Below, one piece after another: positions 56,353 through 64,000 of a DNA stretch of 64,000 nucleotides. Location: positions 1 through 64,000 of the forward strand of contig JARLJB010000394.1 in assembly GCA_031291415.1 (NCBI GenBank), given 5' to 3'. Numbering within the stretch: position 1 is the first letter of the stretch; every line of letters begins with the position of its first letter. The notes below the pieces were generated by a model. It was not told where the DNA came from, did no database searches, and saw only the letters and a list, made by a program, of their open reading frames with translations. Made by a program: the position numbers and the translations under genes. This DNA is from Telmatospirillum sp. (GTDB taxonomy: Bacteria > Pseudomonadota > Alphaproteobacteria > Rhodospirillales > Magnetospirillaceae).

Positions 56353-57189
56353 CTAATGCCTGAGGAAGGCGGCGGCCAGTTCGGCGACCGGTCCACGCAG
56401 GTTGCGTGTCGGTCCGGCAACCACAAACTCCACCTCGCCCAGCGGCGGCAACCTGGGCGATGACGGGATTTCGACGAGCCCGGCGGGGATCATGCCGCGT
56501 GGCTGCACCATCAAACCGAAGCCCCCCAATGTCGCGGCTCTGAGGCCCATAAGACCATCGCAGGTACAAACGATCCGCCACGATACCTGGGCCCGGTCCA
56601 GCGCCTCGATGGCCATCGCGCGTGACATGCTGGGCGGCGGATACATGACCAGCGGCACCGGGCCATCCTCCGCCACAGCCGTCGTCTCGGTTCCGATCCA
56701 GACCATCTCCTCACGCTGAATCAATTGGCCGCGGTCCTCGCCGGGACGCCGCTTACCGAGCACCAGATCAAGCTCTCCCGAATCGAGCCGATCGAACAGC
56801 ACGCCGCTCAGGCCGACCGTCAATTCGAGATCGACCGACGGAGTCCGGGCCAGAAAGTCATGCAGCACCTGCGGCAATTGGCTGCGGACGAAGTTTTCCG
56901 AGGCACCCAGCTTGATACGCTCCCGCTCGGTGGAACCGGCGAAATAGCGGCGTGCATGCTCGTTGGCATCGAGAATGGTCCGGGCAAAGCTGACCATCGC
57001 CACGCCGTCCGAGGTCAGCACGACCCGATGAGTGTCGCGCACGAAAAGTCGCCGCGATGCCTGCTGTTCGAGACGACGAATTTGTTCACTGACAGTCGAC
57101 TGCGACAGGCCGAGACGGCGGCCGGCCTCCGAAAAACTGCCTGTATGGGCCACCGTGACGAAGGTGGCAAGAAGCGTGGGATCCAACAT
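56353..57189 (-). CDS. LysR-family transcriptional regulator
   Basis: A 278-residue regulator with N-terminal HTH 'TGSFSEAGRRLGLSQSTVSEQIRRLE' and a C-terminal effector domain. ATG 57189 (MLDPTLLATF) matches the usual start; ATG 57204 and TTG 57222 are alternatives without better ribosome sites. It is divergent from the FMN/cytochrome pair across a 380-bp AT-rich region and may regulate it; the enolase gene is convergent with it. Confidence 0.88.
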   Translation of the reverse strand: MLDPTLLATFVTVAHTGSFSEAGRRLGLSQSTVSEQIRRLEQQASRRLFVRDTHRVVLTSDGVAMVSFARTILDANEHARRYFAGSTERERIKLGASENFVRSQLPQVLHDFLARTPSVDLELTVGLSGVLFDRLDSGELDLVLGKRRPGEDRGQLIQREEMVWIGTETTAVAEDGPVPLVMYPPPSMSRAMAIEALDRAQVSWRIVCTCDGLMGLRAATLGGFGLMVQPRGMIPAGLVEIPSSPRLPPLGEVEFVVAGPTRNLRGPVAELAAAFLRH

Positions 57190-57571
57190 GGCCGAACCGT
57201 TCATCGTCAAAACCGATAGCAATGATCATGACAAACCATGTTCAAAAAATCCCCCTATTCCCTTATTTTTTGGTGAAAATTTGAATCGGGGAATTCTCAA
57301 GATCAGAGTGGCGTATCAATAACTACGCACCAAAAACATTAGGAATATTCTAAAACAATTTTCCGGATACATCTGCGATTCGGGGGGATGATATTTTTGC
57401 TATGACTTAGCTACTACAATCAAAAATAGATAAATTTTTATTTTTCTTCCAGAAGCCTGAAACACGACCGCTCCGATCCGACGTTGAAAAAAAACGCGTC
57501 CTCTTTCGGACACTCGTCTTCTGTCGGCGCGCTCGTTTCTTCCCCTTTTTCCCGTCACATAGGAGACATCC
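57190..57571. promoter_or_regulatory. divergent AT-rich regulatory region before the FMN/cytochrome pair
   Basis: About 380 bp without a supportable gene, much richer in A/T than its flanks. It contains a palindrome ATGATCAT (57212-57219), a GCGTA/TACGC dyad near 57313-57330 that could be a LysR site, and an A/T hairpin with T tract near 57422-57445. The downstream ATG at 57572 has a clear AGGAG box. No promoter reaches a standard match by eye. Confidence 0.4.
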
Positions 57572-58777
57572 ATGGAAACCAACAATCAGAAGCAGACGGC
57601 AAACATTGATCGTCGCAGCTTTCTACTGAACGCCACGGCCGTCGGGGCTGGTGCCGTGCTGGCGCCGCTGGTGGCAAGCGCCGAAGCCAAGGCGGCCGAA
57701 GGCGCCGCCGGCGGAGACACGCACTCGGTTCCCGCTGCCGCCGGGTCAGTCCTCACCATGGCCGAGGTTTTGCGCGTGGCGCGTGAAAAGCTCTATCCGC
57801 GCTGCCGAGTCTGTCCGGAATGCAACGGCGTCGCCTGTGCCGGCGAGGTTCCCGGTTTTGGCGGCATCGGCTCAGGAGCGTCGTTCAAGAACAATTACGA
57901 ATCGCTCGCCAAAGTGCATCTGCAAATGCGGACATTCCACGAGATCAAGAAGCCCGACACCGCGATCTCGATCTTCGGTGAGACCGTCTCCTTCCCGGTG
58001 CTATCGGCCGCCACCGGCGGCGTGACCTACAATATGGGCGGCAAGATGAGCGAGGAAGACTACGTCGACGCCATCATCGGCGGCTGTCGCGCAGCTGGCA
58101 CGCTGCCGCTGATCGCCGACGGCATCGGCGATCCGATGGAGGTCTTCCAGCGTCGCATGAATGTCGTCAAGCAGTATGGCGGCAAAGTGGTCGTCCTCAT
58201 CAAGCCGAAGACGCAAGACGAGATCATCAAGCGGATCCACATGGTCGAAGAGGTGGGTGGCGTCGCGTTCGGTATCGACATCGATTCCGCAGGACGTGCC
58301 GCGCGGGCCGTTCCCGGACAGACCGTCGAGCCGAAAACCCCGAAACAGTTGGCCGAGTTGGCGAAAGCCACCAAACTGCCATTCTTCATCAAGGGCGTCA
58401 TGACGGCGGACGAGGCGCAGATGGCGGTCGATGCCGGAGCAAAGGCGATCGGCGTTTCGAACCATGGCGGCCGCGTCCTCGATCACACGCCGGGTGTCGC
58501 CCAAATCCTGCCGGCAATCGCCAAGAAGGTGAAAGGCAAGATCACCATCATCGCCGACGGTGCCGTCCGCCACGGCGCCGACGTGCTGAAGCTGTTGGCT
58601 TTGGGCGCCGACGCCACCCTGGTCGGCCGTCCGCTGGTTCGTGGCGCTCATGGCGCAGGAAAGGACGGTGTCGCTTTGATTCTCAACGGCATCCGTACCG
58701 AATTGGTCGATTCCATGGTGCTCACCGGCACCGCCAGGGCGCGCGACGTTTCCGCCCGCATCATCGCCGAGGTGTGA
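57572..58777 (+). CDS. Tat-exported FMN-dependent alpha-hydroxyacid dehydrogenase-like protein
   Basis: A 401-residue protein. Residues 1-42 form a Tat-type signal (D13-R-R-S-F-L, then a hydrophobic segment and 'ASAEAKA'). The LldD/glycolate-oxidase-like barrel follows: FMN Lys274 ('FFIKGV'), catalytic His298 and Arg301 ('SNHGGR'), FMN-phosphate segment 'IADGAVRHGADV', and 'VGRPL'. Cys78, 81, 84 and 89 (C-x2-C-x2-C-x4-C) before the barrel could bind an Fe-S cluster; a similar 'CPxCNGxACAGEVPG' occurs in cytosolic relatives. The substrate is unknown. The next gene starts 3 bp later, and it encodes a cytochrome that could accept the electrons. Confidence 0.85.
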   Translation: METNNQKQTANIDRRSFLLNATAVGAGAVLAPLVASAEAKAAEGAAGGDTHSVPAAAGSVLTMAEVLRVAREKLYPRCRVCPECNGVACAGEVPGFGGIGSGASFKNNYESLAKVHLQMRTFHEIKKPDTAISIFGETVSFPVLSAATGGVTYNMGGKMSEEDYVDAIIGGCRAAGTLPLIADGIGDPMEVFQRRMNVVKQYGGKVVVLIKPKTQDEIIKRIHMVEEVGGVAFGIDIDSAGRAARAVPGQTVEPKTPKQLAELAKATKLPFFIKGVMTADEAQMAVDAGAKAIGVSNHGGRVLDHTPGVAQILPAIAKKVKGKITIIADGAVRHGADVLKLLALGADATLVGRPLVRGAHGAGKDGVALILNGIRTELVDSMVLTGTARARDVSARIIAEV

Positions 58778-58780
58778 GAC

Positions 58781-59884
58781 ATGAAACGTCTTTTTGGACT
58801 TCTGGTCTTGCTGGCCTTCGTTGCCATGGCACCCGTCGCCATGGCAACCGACGGCAAGACCATTCTCTATGGCGGTGGAGGGGAAGGCCGCGTCACCTTT
58901 GACGGACAGTTGCATGCCTCGAAAGGCTATGTCTGCAACGACTGCCACCTCAAATTGTTCACGACGCAGAAGAAGGGCCTGATCACCAGAGAGGATCACA
59001 AGACCGATACCCTCTGCTTCGCTTGCCACAATGGGCAAGTCGCTTTCAAGACCTGCGCCGGCTGCCATCGAGATCTCTCCGAAGCGGCGGTCAGCGTAAA
59101 GCCGGCCTCGGCCACCGGCCCTGCCACGGCACCGGCCGCCAAGGACACGCCGGTGACTCTCACCTATGAGGGGGCAACGACCATCGGCACGAAGATTCTG
59201 CCCGAAGCCAGTAAACTGTTCACCGAACGGTTCGGCGTCGCCTTCGGCACCATCGGCGGGGCCGGAGCCTCGGCCGGTCTCAAGGCGGTTGTCGAAGGGA
59301 AAGCTCTGATCGGCGGATTGGCCAGCGAACCCACCGAACAGCAAAAGGGGCAGGTCGCCGCCATGGAGGTCATCGGCTTCGACGTCATGGGCGTCTTCGT
59401 CAATCCGAAGAACCCGGTCCACGCACTGACCAAAGCCGATCTCAAAGAGATCTTCGCGGGGCGGGCCATCAACTGGAAACAGTTCGGCGGCCCGGATCAG
59501 AAGATCACCGTCTACAGCGAGACGCTGACCGGCGGCCGGGCGACGGTCAAGGCCTTCCAGGACATGGTACTCGGCACGGAAAAATACGGCCCCCTGCAGG
59601 AACGTGACGACGCCACCGATTGCATCGAGGACATCGCCAAGGATGAGAGCGGCATCGCCGCATCCTCCATGTCCTTCGCCACGCCGCACGTCCAGGCCAT
59701 CTCCATCGACGGCGCGCAGCCCAACCGGGCAGCCGTGCAAAGCGGCGCCTATCCGTTGAAGCGTCCCCTGACCTTGATCAGTCAACAGACCTCGGGGCCG
59801 GTGAAGAGCTTCTTCGATTTCATGCTGACGAAAGAGGCGCAGGATATCGTTGGAAAGAACTTCGTTCCGGCTCTATCTCAATAA
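58781..59884 (+). CDS. triheme c7-type cytochrome fused to a PstS-like substrate-binding domain
   Basis: A 367-residue chimera with signal peptide (1-22). Residues 25-100 have three CxxCH hemes (C52-H56, C79-H83, C92-H96) and the triheme c7 pattern 'CHNGQVAFKTCAGCH'. The possible distal ligands are only His45 and His73, because the family 'FxHxxH' reads 'FDGQLH'. A Pro/Ala/Thr linker (102-122) leads to a PBP-like-2 (PstS-type) domain, 125-367, with 'GGAGASAGLKAVVEGKALIGG' and 'LKEIFAGRAINWKQFGGPDQKITV'. Fusion is the notable feature. It is probably periplasmic, coupled to the FMN enzyme just upstream. Confidence 0.88.
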   Translation: MKRLFGLLVLLAFVAMAPVAMATDGKTILYGGGGEGRVTFDGQLHASKGYVCNDCHLKLFTTQKKGLITREDHKTDTLCFACHNGQVAFKTCAGCHRDLSEAAVSVKPASATGPATAPAAKDTPVTLTYEGATTIGTKILPEASKLFTERFGVAFGTIGGAGASAGLKAVVEGKALIGGLASEPTEQQKGQVAAMEVIGFDVMGVFVNPKNPVHALTKADLKEIFAGRAINWKQFGGPDQKITVYSETLTGGRATVKAFQDMVLGTEKYGPLQERDDATDCIEDIAKDESGIAASSMSFATPHVQAISIDGAQPNRAAVQSGAYPLKRPLTLISQQTSGPVKSFFDFMLTKEAQDIVGKNFVPALSQ

Positions 59885-59912
59885 AGTCTGAATCGCCCTC
59901 TAGAGAGACGCG

Positions 59913-60029
59913 TCCCTCTCCCGCCTTATTGATGTGGGGCGCCTGTGGGCAAGACCCTCCCCGGTCTTTGCCACAGGCGCCGCCCCGTCATCACGTCGGA
60001 ATGAATATTCCGATCCGGCGGGAGAGGGA
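59913..60029. repeat. 117-bp nested inverted-repeat element between convergent genes
   Basis: Outer perfect 13-bp arms (59913-59925 TCCCTCTCCCGCC and 60017-60029) enclose an imperfect ~20-bp stem (59936-59955 with 59964-59986) and a 7-bp TCGGAAT/ATTCCGA hairpin (59997-60014). It resembles the palindrome at 5538-5560 in its outer arms. It sits just after the cytochrome gene and before the gmk stop on the other strand, and probably terminates both. Confidence 0.7.
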
Positions 60030-60039
60030 AACCAAATGC

Positions 60040-60717
60040 CTACTCTTCGCCCCGCAAGCCGTTGACGAAGTCGGCCAGTCCAACCTGCCGTTCCCGTTTC
60101 AGACGCTCCGCCGCCAGGATCGCCTTGACCGAGCCGACACTGGCCTCCAATACGGAATTGACGATGATGTAGTCATATTCCGGCCAGTGGCTCATTTCCA
60201 ATCCGGCTTTGGCCATCCGGCCGCGCACCACGTCGTCGCTGTCCTGTCCGCGACCGCGCAACCGCCGCTCCAACTCGGCGACCGACGGCGGCAGAACGAA
60301 AATGCTGACCAGATCGGCCCTGGCATTTTGCCGCAGCTGCTGCGTTCCCTGCCAGTCGATATCGAACAGGACGTCCTTTCCATCAGCCAGCGTCTTTTCG
60401 ACCGGGCCGCGCGGCGTTCCATAATCATTGTCGAAGACCCGGGCATGTTCCAGCAGTTCGCCATTACGAACCATGGTGAGGAATTGCGCGCGCTCGATGA
60501 AATGATAGTCGCGTCCATCGACCTCGCCCGGACGCGGCGGCCGGGTGGTGACGGAAACCGACATGGCGATTCCGCCGTCCTGGCGCAACAGAGCTTTGGA
60601 AATGGTGGTCTTGCCGGCCCCTGAGGGCGACGACAACACGAGCATGAGGCCACGGCGCTGAATGGCGGTGACAGGTGCATCAGGCTGGGACTGGGGCATC
60701 GGGGAGTGAACCGTCAT
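60040..60717 (-). CDS. gmk: guanylate kinase
   Basis: A 225-residue enzyme phosphorylating GMP to GDP. The P-loop is 'SSPSGAGKTTISKALL', the GMP-binding region 'SVTTRPPRPGEVDGRDYHFI' and 'LFDIDWQGTQQL'. Its start overlaps the yicC stop by ATGA, the usual yicC-gmk arrangement. Confidence 0.96.
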   Translation of the reverse strand: MTVHSPMPQSQPDAPVTAIQRRGLMLVLSSPSGAGKTTISKALLRQDGGIAMSVSVTTRPPRPGEVDGRDYHFIERAQFLTMVRNGELLEHARVFDNDYGTPRGPVEKTLADGKDVLFDIDWQGTQQLRQNARADLVSIFVLPPSVAELERRLRGRGQDSDDVVRGRMAKAGLEMSHWPEYDYIIVNSVLEASVGSVKAILAAERLKRERQVGLADFVNGLRGEE

Positions 60718-61607
60718 TCGATATTCTGCACCTGCTCGCGGAACTGTTCGATGATCGCCTTGAGAGCCAAGCCGATCCGGGTCAGTTCGATATCATTGGC
60801 CTTGGAACACAGGGTATTGGCCTCGCGGTTGAATTCCTGACAGAGGAAATCAAGCCGCCGTCCCACCGCTTCGCCCGAGGCCAGCAGATCGCCGGCCGCC
60901 GACAGATGGGCGCTCAACCGGTCCAATTCCTCGCGGACGTCGGCCTTGGCGGCGATCAATGCCGCCTCCTGGGCCAATCGCTCTTCCGAAAGCGCCGGCA
61001 CGGCGTCAAGCAGGGCCAGGACCTGGAGGCGCAACCGCTCCTTGATGGTCGCCGGATCGCAAGCCGCCAGTTTTTCCGCCTGTCCGACCAAGCTGGCGAT
61101 TTCCGTCAACTGCCCCCGCAAAACGTCGGCCAAACGCCGCCCCTCGGCGGTCCGCATGGCGGTCAAGGCGTCGAGAGCCTGTCCGAAGGAAACCATCAAG
61201 GCTTTGCCGCGTGCCTCAAGAAGCTCCGGGGCGACATCCTCCTCGCCGGGATCGACGAGAACACCACGCAAGGCAAGAAGTCCATCGACCTGGGGCGATG
61301 CCAGACCTGGAGCCTTGTCATGCCAGCGACAGGCGATCTCGATATACTGGGCCAGAACCGCCTCGTCGACGACGAGAGGCGCCCCCTTCTTCAAACGGTC
61401 GACGTTCAGCGAAATCATCAGATTGCCGCGTTTGAAACGCTTCTGCACAGCTTCGCGGGCGGTCAACTCGAGAAAATCGTAGCCGGCAGGAAAACGGAAG
61501 CGCAACTCAAGCCCCTTGCCGTTGACACTCTTGGCTTCCCAGGACCACACCAGAGTATCGTCCTGGCCTTGAACACGGGCGTAGCCGGTCATGCTGTTGA
61601 CGCTCAA
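60714..61607 (-). CDS. YicC-family endoribonuclease-like protein
   Basis: A 297-residue YicC/DUF1732 protein. 'MTGYARVQG', 'VNGKGLELRFRFPAGYDF' and the terminal 'QEFNREANTLCSKANDIELTRIGLALKAIIEQFREQVQNIE' (split) are the family hallmarks. TTG 61607 is preferred because it has a GAGG box 7 nt upstream and gives the usual few residues before SMTGYA; ATG 61592 is the alternative. E. coli YicC is a recently described RNase. It is coupled to gmk. Confidence 0.9.
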   Translation of the reverse strand: MSVNSMTGYARVQGQDDTLVWSWEAKSVNGKGLELRFRFPAGYDFLELTAREAVQKRFKRGNLMISLNVDRLKKGAPLVVDEAVLAQYIEIACRWHDKAPGLASPQVDGLLALRGVLVDPGEEDVAPELLEARGKALMVSFGQALDALTAMRTAEGRRLADVLRGQLTEIASLVGQAEKLAACDPATIKERLRLQVLALLDAVPALSEERLAQEAALIAAKADVREELDRLSAHLSAAGDLLASGEAVGRRLDFLCQEFNREANTLCSKANDIELTRIGLALKAIIEQFREQVQNIE

Positions 61608-61733
61608 AACGACACCTCTTCCAATTTCCGCAAGTTCCAGGGTTATACCTTGCGCAAGCAGTGCCAACAACCATCCAAGTCGCTCCTCATCCTCGACGAG
61701 ACTTGGCATAAGGCTCGCTGCTATGGTGGCGTC

Positions 61734-62492
61734 ATGATCAGCGGCATCTTCATCACAGGGGCTTCAAGCGGATTAGGGGCAGCCTTGGCCGTCGCCTACG
61801 CCACCCCGAACAGTCATCTTTTCCTGTCAGGCCGCGACACCCTCCGCCTGAACACGGTCGTCGACAGCTGCCGCAGCAAAGGGGCACAGGCCTCGGTACG
61901 CGCCGTCGATGTCACCGACGGCCCGGCACTAGCGCAGTGGATCACCGATGCCGAAGCGATCGCGCCGCTGGCCCTGGTGATTGCCAACGCGGGGATTTCG
62001 GGTGGCACCGGCGGTGGCGCCAAGGAACCGGACAACCAAACTCGCAAGATTTTCGCGGTCAACCTGGACGGCGTGGTCAACACGGTGCTACCGGCCATCG
62101 CCGTCATGCGCCCGCGGCACCGCGGACAGATTGCCCTGATATCGTCGGTAGCGGGATTCCGCGGGCAGCCGTCCGCACCGGCCTACAGCGCCAGCAAGGC
62201 CGCTGTTCGCGTCTGGGGGGAAGGCCTGCGCGGCAGCCTGGCCAAAGAGGGGATCGGCGTAACAGTGATCTGCCCGGGTTTTGTCGAGACCCGCATGACG
62301 GCGGTCAACCGCTTCCCCATGCCCTTCCTGATGCCCGCCGATAGAGCCGCAGGCCTGATGCGCCGCGCTATCGACGCCAACCGGGCACGCCTCACCTACC
62401 CCTGGCCGATGGCCGTGATGTCGTGGCTGCTGGCGGCACTGCCCCCCGCCTGGACCGACCCGCTGCTTACCCGGCTGCCGGGCAAGGACTAA
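61734..62492 (+). CDS. short-chain dehydrogenase/reductase
   Basis: A 252-residue SDR. The cofactor loop is TGASSGLG, then 'IANAG', catalytic 'ISSVAG' and 'YSASKAAV'. The C terminus (225-250) is hydrophobic and may anchor the protein to the membrane. Substrate unknown. It is divergent from yicC, with 126 bp between the starts. Confidence 0.9.
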   Translation: MISGIFITGASSGLGAALAVAYATPNSHLFLSGRDTLRLNTVVDSCRSKGAQASVRAVDVTDGPALAQWITDAEAIAPLALVIANAGISGGTGGGAKEPDNQTRKIFAVNLDGVVNTVLPAIAVMRPRHRGQIALISSVAGFRGQPSAPAYSASKAAVRVWGEGLRGSLAKEGIGVTVICPGFVETRMTAVNRFPMPFLMPADRAAGLMRRAIDANRARLTYPWPMAVMSWLLAALPPAWTDPLLTRLPGKD

Positions 62493-62509
62493 TTTTTTCA
62501 GGTGTCCCC

Positions 62510-63634
62510 TTACCAGACCGGCCGGGCGACCGTCACCCGGTTGCGCCCCTCGCTCTTCGAGCGGTAGAGCGCGGCGTCGGCCAAGGCCAGAAGCTTGGAA
62601 ATATCCGGTCTTGCCTCGCCCGCATGACCTGGCGGCGGCGAGGACACCACGCCGATGCTGACGGTAAAGGATACGGCGTCGTCTCCCTGCGCCAGCGGCA
62701 AGGATACCTGTTCGACCTGGCGCCGCAGACGTTCGGCAATCATTTGCGCTTCTTCGATCCGCGTGTTGGGCAGTGCAACGGCAAACTCCTCGCCGCCGAT
62801 TCGGCCCAGGATGTCCGGTTCCCGCAGCGCTTTGCGGCAAGCGGCGGTGAACGCCTTCAAGGCCTGATCGCCGACCGGATGCCCCCAGCGATCGTTGATA
62901 CCTTTGAAATAGTCGATGTCGAGCGCCAGGACCGAAATTGCCCGCCCCATGCGATAGGCATGGTCGAGTTCCAGTCCCGCCAGATGATGGAAATGCCGGA
63001 GGTTGGCCACGCCGGTAAGGGTGTCGCGGGTCGCCCATTCCTTCAACTCGGCCATATGCTGCTGAGTGTCGCTGAAAATCTTCAGGGAAAGGGCGAGATC
63101 TCCAATATTGCCATCGGCGTCGACCACCACAGGAACCCGTTCGATCAGCAGTCGCAGCAGAGCCAGGCCCTCGCTATCGGCGCCTTCGTCGGGTGAAGGG
63201 TAAGGTCCGTCGGTCGGGTAGGCGCCGACGACAAGACGGCCCTGGCCGGCCGGCAATACCAGACGCTGCCAGGTTTCCGTCTTTCCGTCATCGAACCGGC
63301 CGGTATATGAGCGCCACAGCGGACGCAGAACCCGCCGCGCGTAGGTATATTCGAACGCCAGCATGCCACGGCGCTCGGCCGGCAGGATATCGCTCGGCAG
63401 CAGATCGATGATCTGTCCGGTCAAGTCGGTTCCGAAATGCGTAATGAAGGCTTGCCCGTAATGGGTATAGCGGCTTTGCGAACCGTCGATGTCGATGATC
63501 AGGAGATGATCGGCGTGGTCAGAAAACGGTTGCAGAGGCTGGTCGATCGTTTCTGCCGGAAAGAATGCCGCGCGCCATATGGCCAGCAGATCGGCCAGCC
63601 GCGGATCCATCACGGCGCTCACCAAGTTTTGCAT
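62510..63634 (-). CDS. diguanylate cyclase (GGDEF protein)
   Basis: A 374-residue cytoplasmic protein. Residues 1-185 form a PAS-like sensor ('LLIIDIDGSQSRYTHYGQAFITHFG'-type, split). Residues 200-365 form a GGDEF domain with active-site GGEEF ('GRIGGEEFAVAL') and the inhibitory I-site RxxD ('REPD') five residues before it. It should make cyclic di-GMP under product feedback. GTG 63637 is an alternative start. It lies 4 bp after the upstream gene, so the two are probably co-transcribed. Confidence 0.93.
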   Translation of the reverse strand: MQNLVSAVMDPRLADLLAIWRAAFFPAETIDQPLQPFSDHADHLLIIDIDGSQSRYTHYGQAFITHFGTDLTGQIIDLLPSDILPAERRGMLAFEYTYARRVLRPLWRSYTGRFDDGKTETWQRLVLPAGQGRLVVGAYPTDGPYPSPDEGADSEGLALLRLLIERVPVVVDADGNIGDLALSLKIFSDTQQHMAELKEWATRDTLTGVANLRHFHHLAGLELDHAYRMGRAISVLALDIDYFKGINDRWGHPVGDQALKAFTAACRKALREPDILGRIGGEEFAVALPNTRIEEAQMIAERLRRQVEQVSLPLAQGDDAVSFTVSIGVVSSPPPGHAGEARPDISKLLALADAALYRSKSEGRNRVTVARPVW

Positions 63635-63640
63635 CACAGA

Positions 63641-64000
63641 TCAGCAATCCGGTTTGGGCAACGGCTCCAATTTCTGCAGAGTGCCCTTCAGGCTGAAATT
63701 TCCAAATGATTGGATGACCTCGTCGGCCACACCATTCTGGTAATATCGAAGCGAGACTTCGTAGTCTGGCGTCGGCTCACTTGCCTCGGGAACGAAGAAG
63801 GCCATGTTCATCCGCCAAGACGGCGCCGACAACAGCAAAGCGCTGACTCCCGACCCGCCGGCCGCCGGCGACACATTGGCATTGGCCGGATAGGGCTTGC
63901 CGATGATCGCATTGACGTTGAAGGGGCCGTCCGTACCGGTTCCATCGAACAAAGTCCGTTCCAGCATCCGTTCCCCACGCTGTGCGTTCTCGATCAGACG
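63641..64000 (-). CDS. C-terminal part of an unidentified protein (partial)
   Basis: A frame running off the right edge; the visible 119 codons are its C-terminal end. The ATG at 63967 is internal because coding continues upstream in frame to the window edge. The sequence has 'GPFNVNAIIGKPYPANANVSPAAGGSGVSALLL', broken here only for reading, and ends 'KLEPLPKPDC'. No family recognised; the beta-rich pattern could be an envelope protein or a PAS-associated protein of the cyclase. It is directly upstream of the diguanylate cyclase. Confidence 0.6.
   Translation of the reverse strand, partial: RLIENAQRGERMLERTLFDGTGTDGPFNVNAIIGKPYPANANVSPAAGGSGVSALLLSAPSWRMNMAFFVPEASEPTPDYEVSLRYYQNGVADEVIQSFGNFSLKGTLQKLEPLPKPDC

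Noticed and set aside
57381-57399. Possible sigma-54 promoter (GGGGGG...TTTTTGC) upstream of the FMN gene
   Set aside because: The GG-to-GC spacing is 11 rather than the strict 10, and the flanking consensus is weak.
1-64000. CRISPR arrays, tRNA or rRNA genes
   Set aside because: No regularly spaced direct repeats and no tRNA or rRNA sequence signatures were seen by eye; a tRNAscan or CRISPR finder would settle it.

Overview
The window is about 64 kb of high-GC chromosome from a Gram-negative alphaproteobacterium. It is most likely a member of the Rhodospirillales (Magnetospirillum/Telmatospirillum/Rhodospirillum-like). The evidence is the gene orders argH-lptM-lysA-TIGR02302 and lptF-lptD-surA-pdxA-rsmA, alphaproteobacterial families such as DUF1491 and FabI-AroC pairing, a B12-dependent ribonucleotide reductase, and the LPS-export and FtsEX machinery. 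The genus is an inference.

Layout. 1-8.0 kb: an IS110-type transposase tail, a DUF6178/TlpA-like pair, then arginine and lysine biosynthesis (argH, lysA) and a large TIGR02302 membrane protein. 8-20.4 kb: a chemoreceptor, a zinc-ribbon protein, ftsEX with a YdcF protein and a PlsC acyltransferase, nrdJ, and an EnvZ/OmpR-type pair divergent from a MipA/OmpV outer-membrane protein. 20.5-25.5 kb: an accessory locus with a FadL-type outer-membrane channel, nitrogenase-like D and K subunits, and a decayed ABC-transporter ATPase remnant. 25.5-47.3 kb: mostly housekeeping genes (stress protein, pdxH, DnaJ-like, CopC-like, YihY, fabI, aroC, a fused Memo/AMMECR1 protein, cysQ, a probable small RNA, Sua5, a D-2-hydroxyacid dehydrogenase, LPS transport, surA, pdxA, rsmA).

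47.3-56.3 kb: a carbohydrate cassette flanked by inverted-repeat elements, with a LacI regulator, a complete ABC sugar importer, a GH31 glycosidase and an unusual enolase-superfamily enzyme. 56.3-59.9 kb: a LysR regulator followed by a very tight two-gene unit, a Tat-exported FMN alpha-hydroxyacid dehydrogenase-like protein and a triheme cytochrome c fused to a PstS-like binding domain. 60-64 kb: gmk, yicC, a short-chain dehydrogenase, a diguanylate cyclase and a truncated unknown gene.

The two loci most likely to be undescribed systems are the exported FMN enzyme plus triheme-cytochrome/PstS chimera (57.5-59.9 kb), and the fadL-nitrogenase-like DK operon (20.9-25.3 kb). The latter resembles methylthio-alkane-reductase-type nitrogenase relatives but has no NifH- or NifB-like partner in the window.
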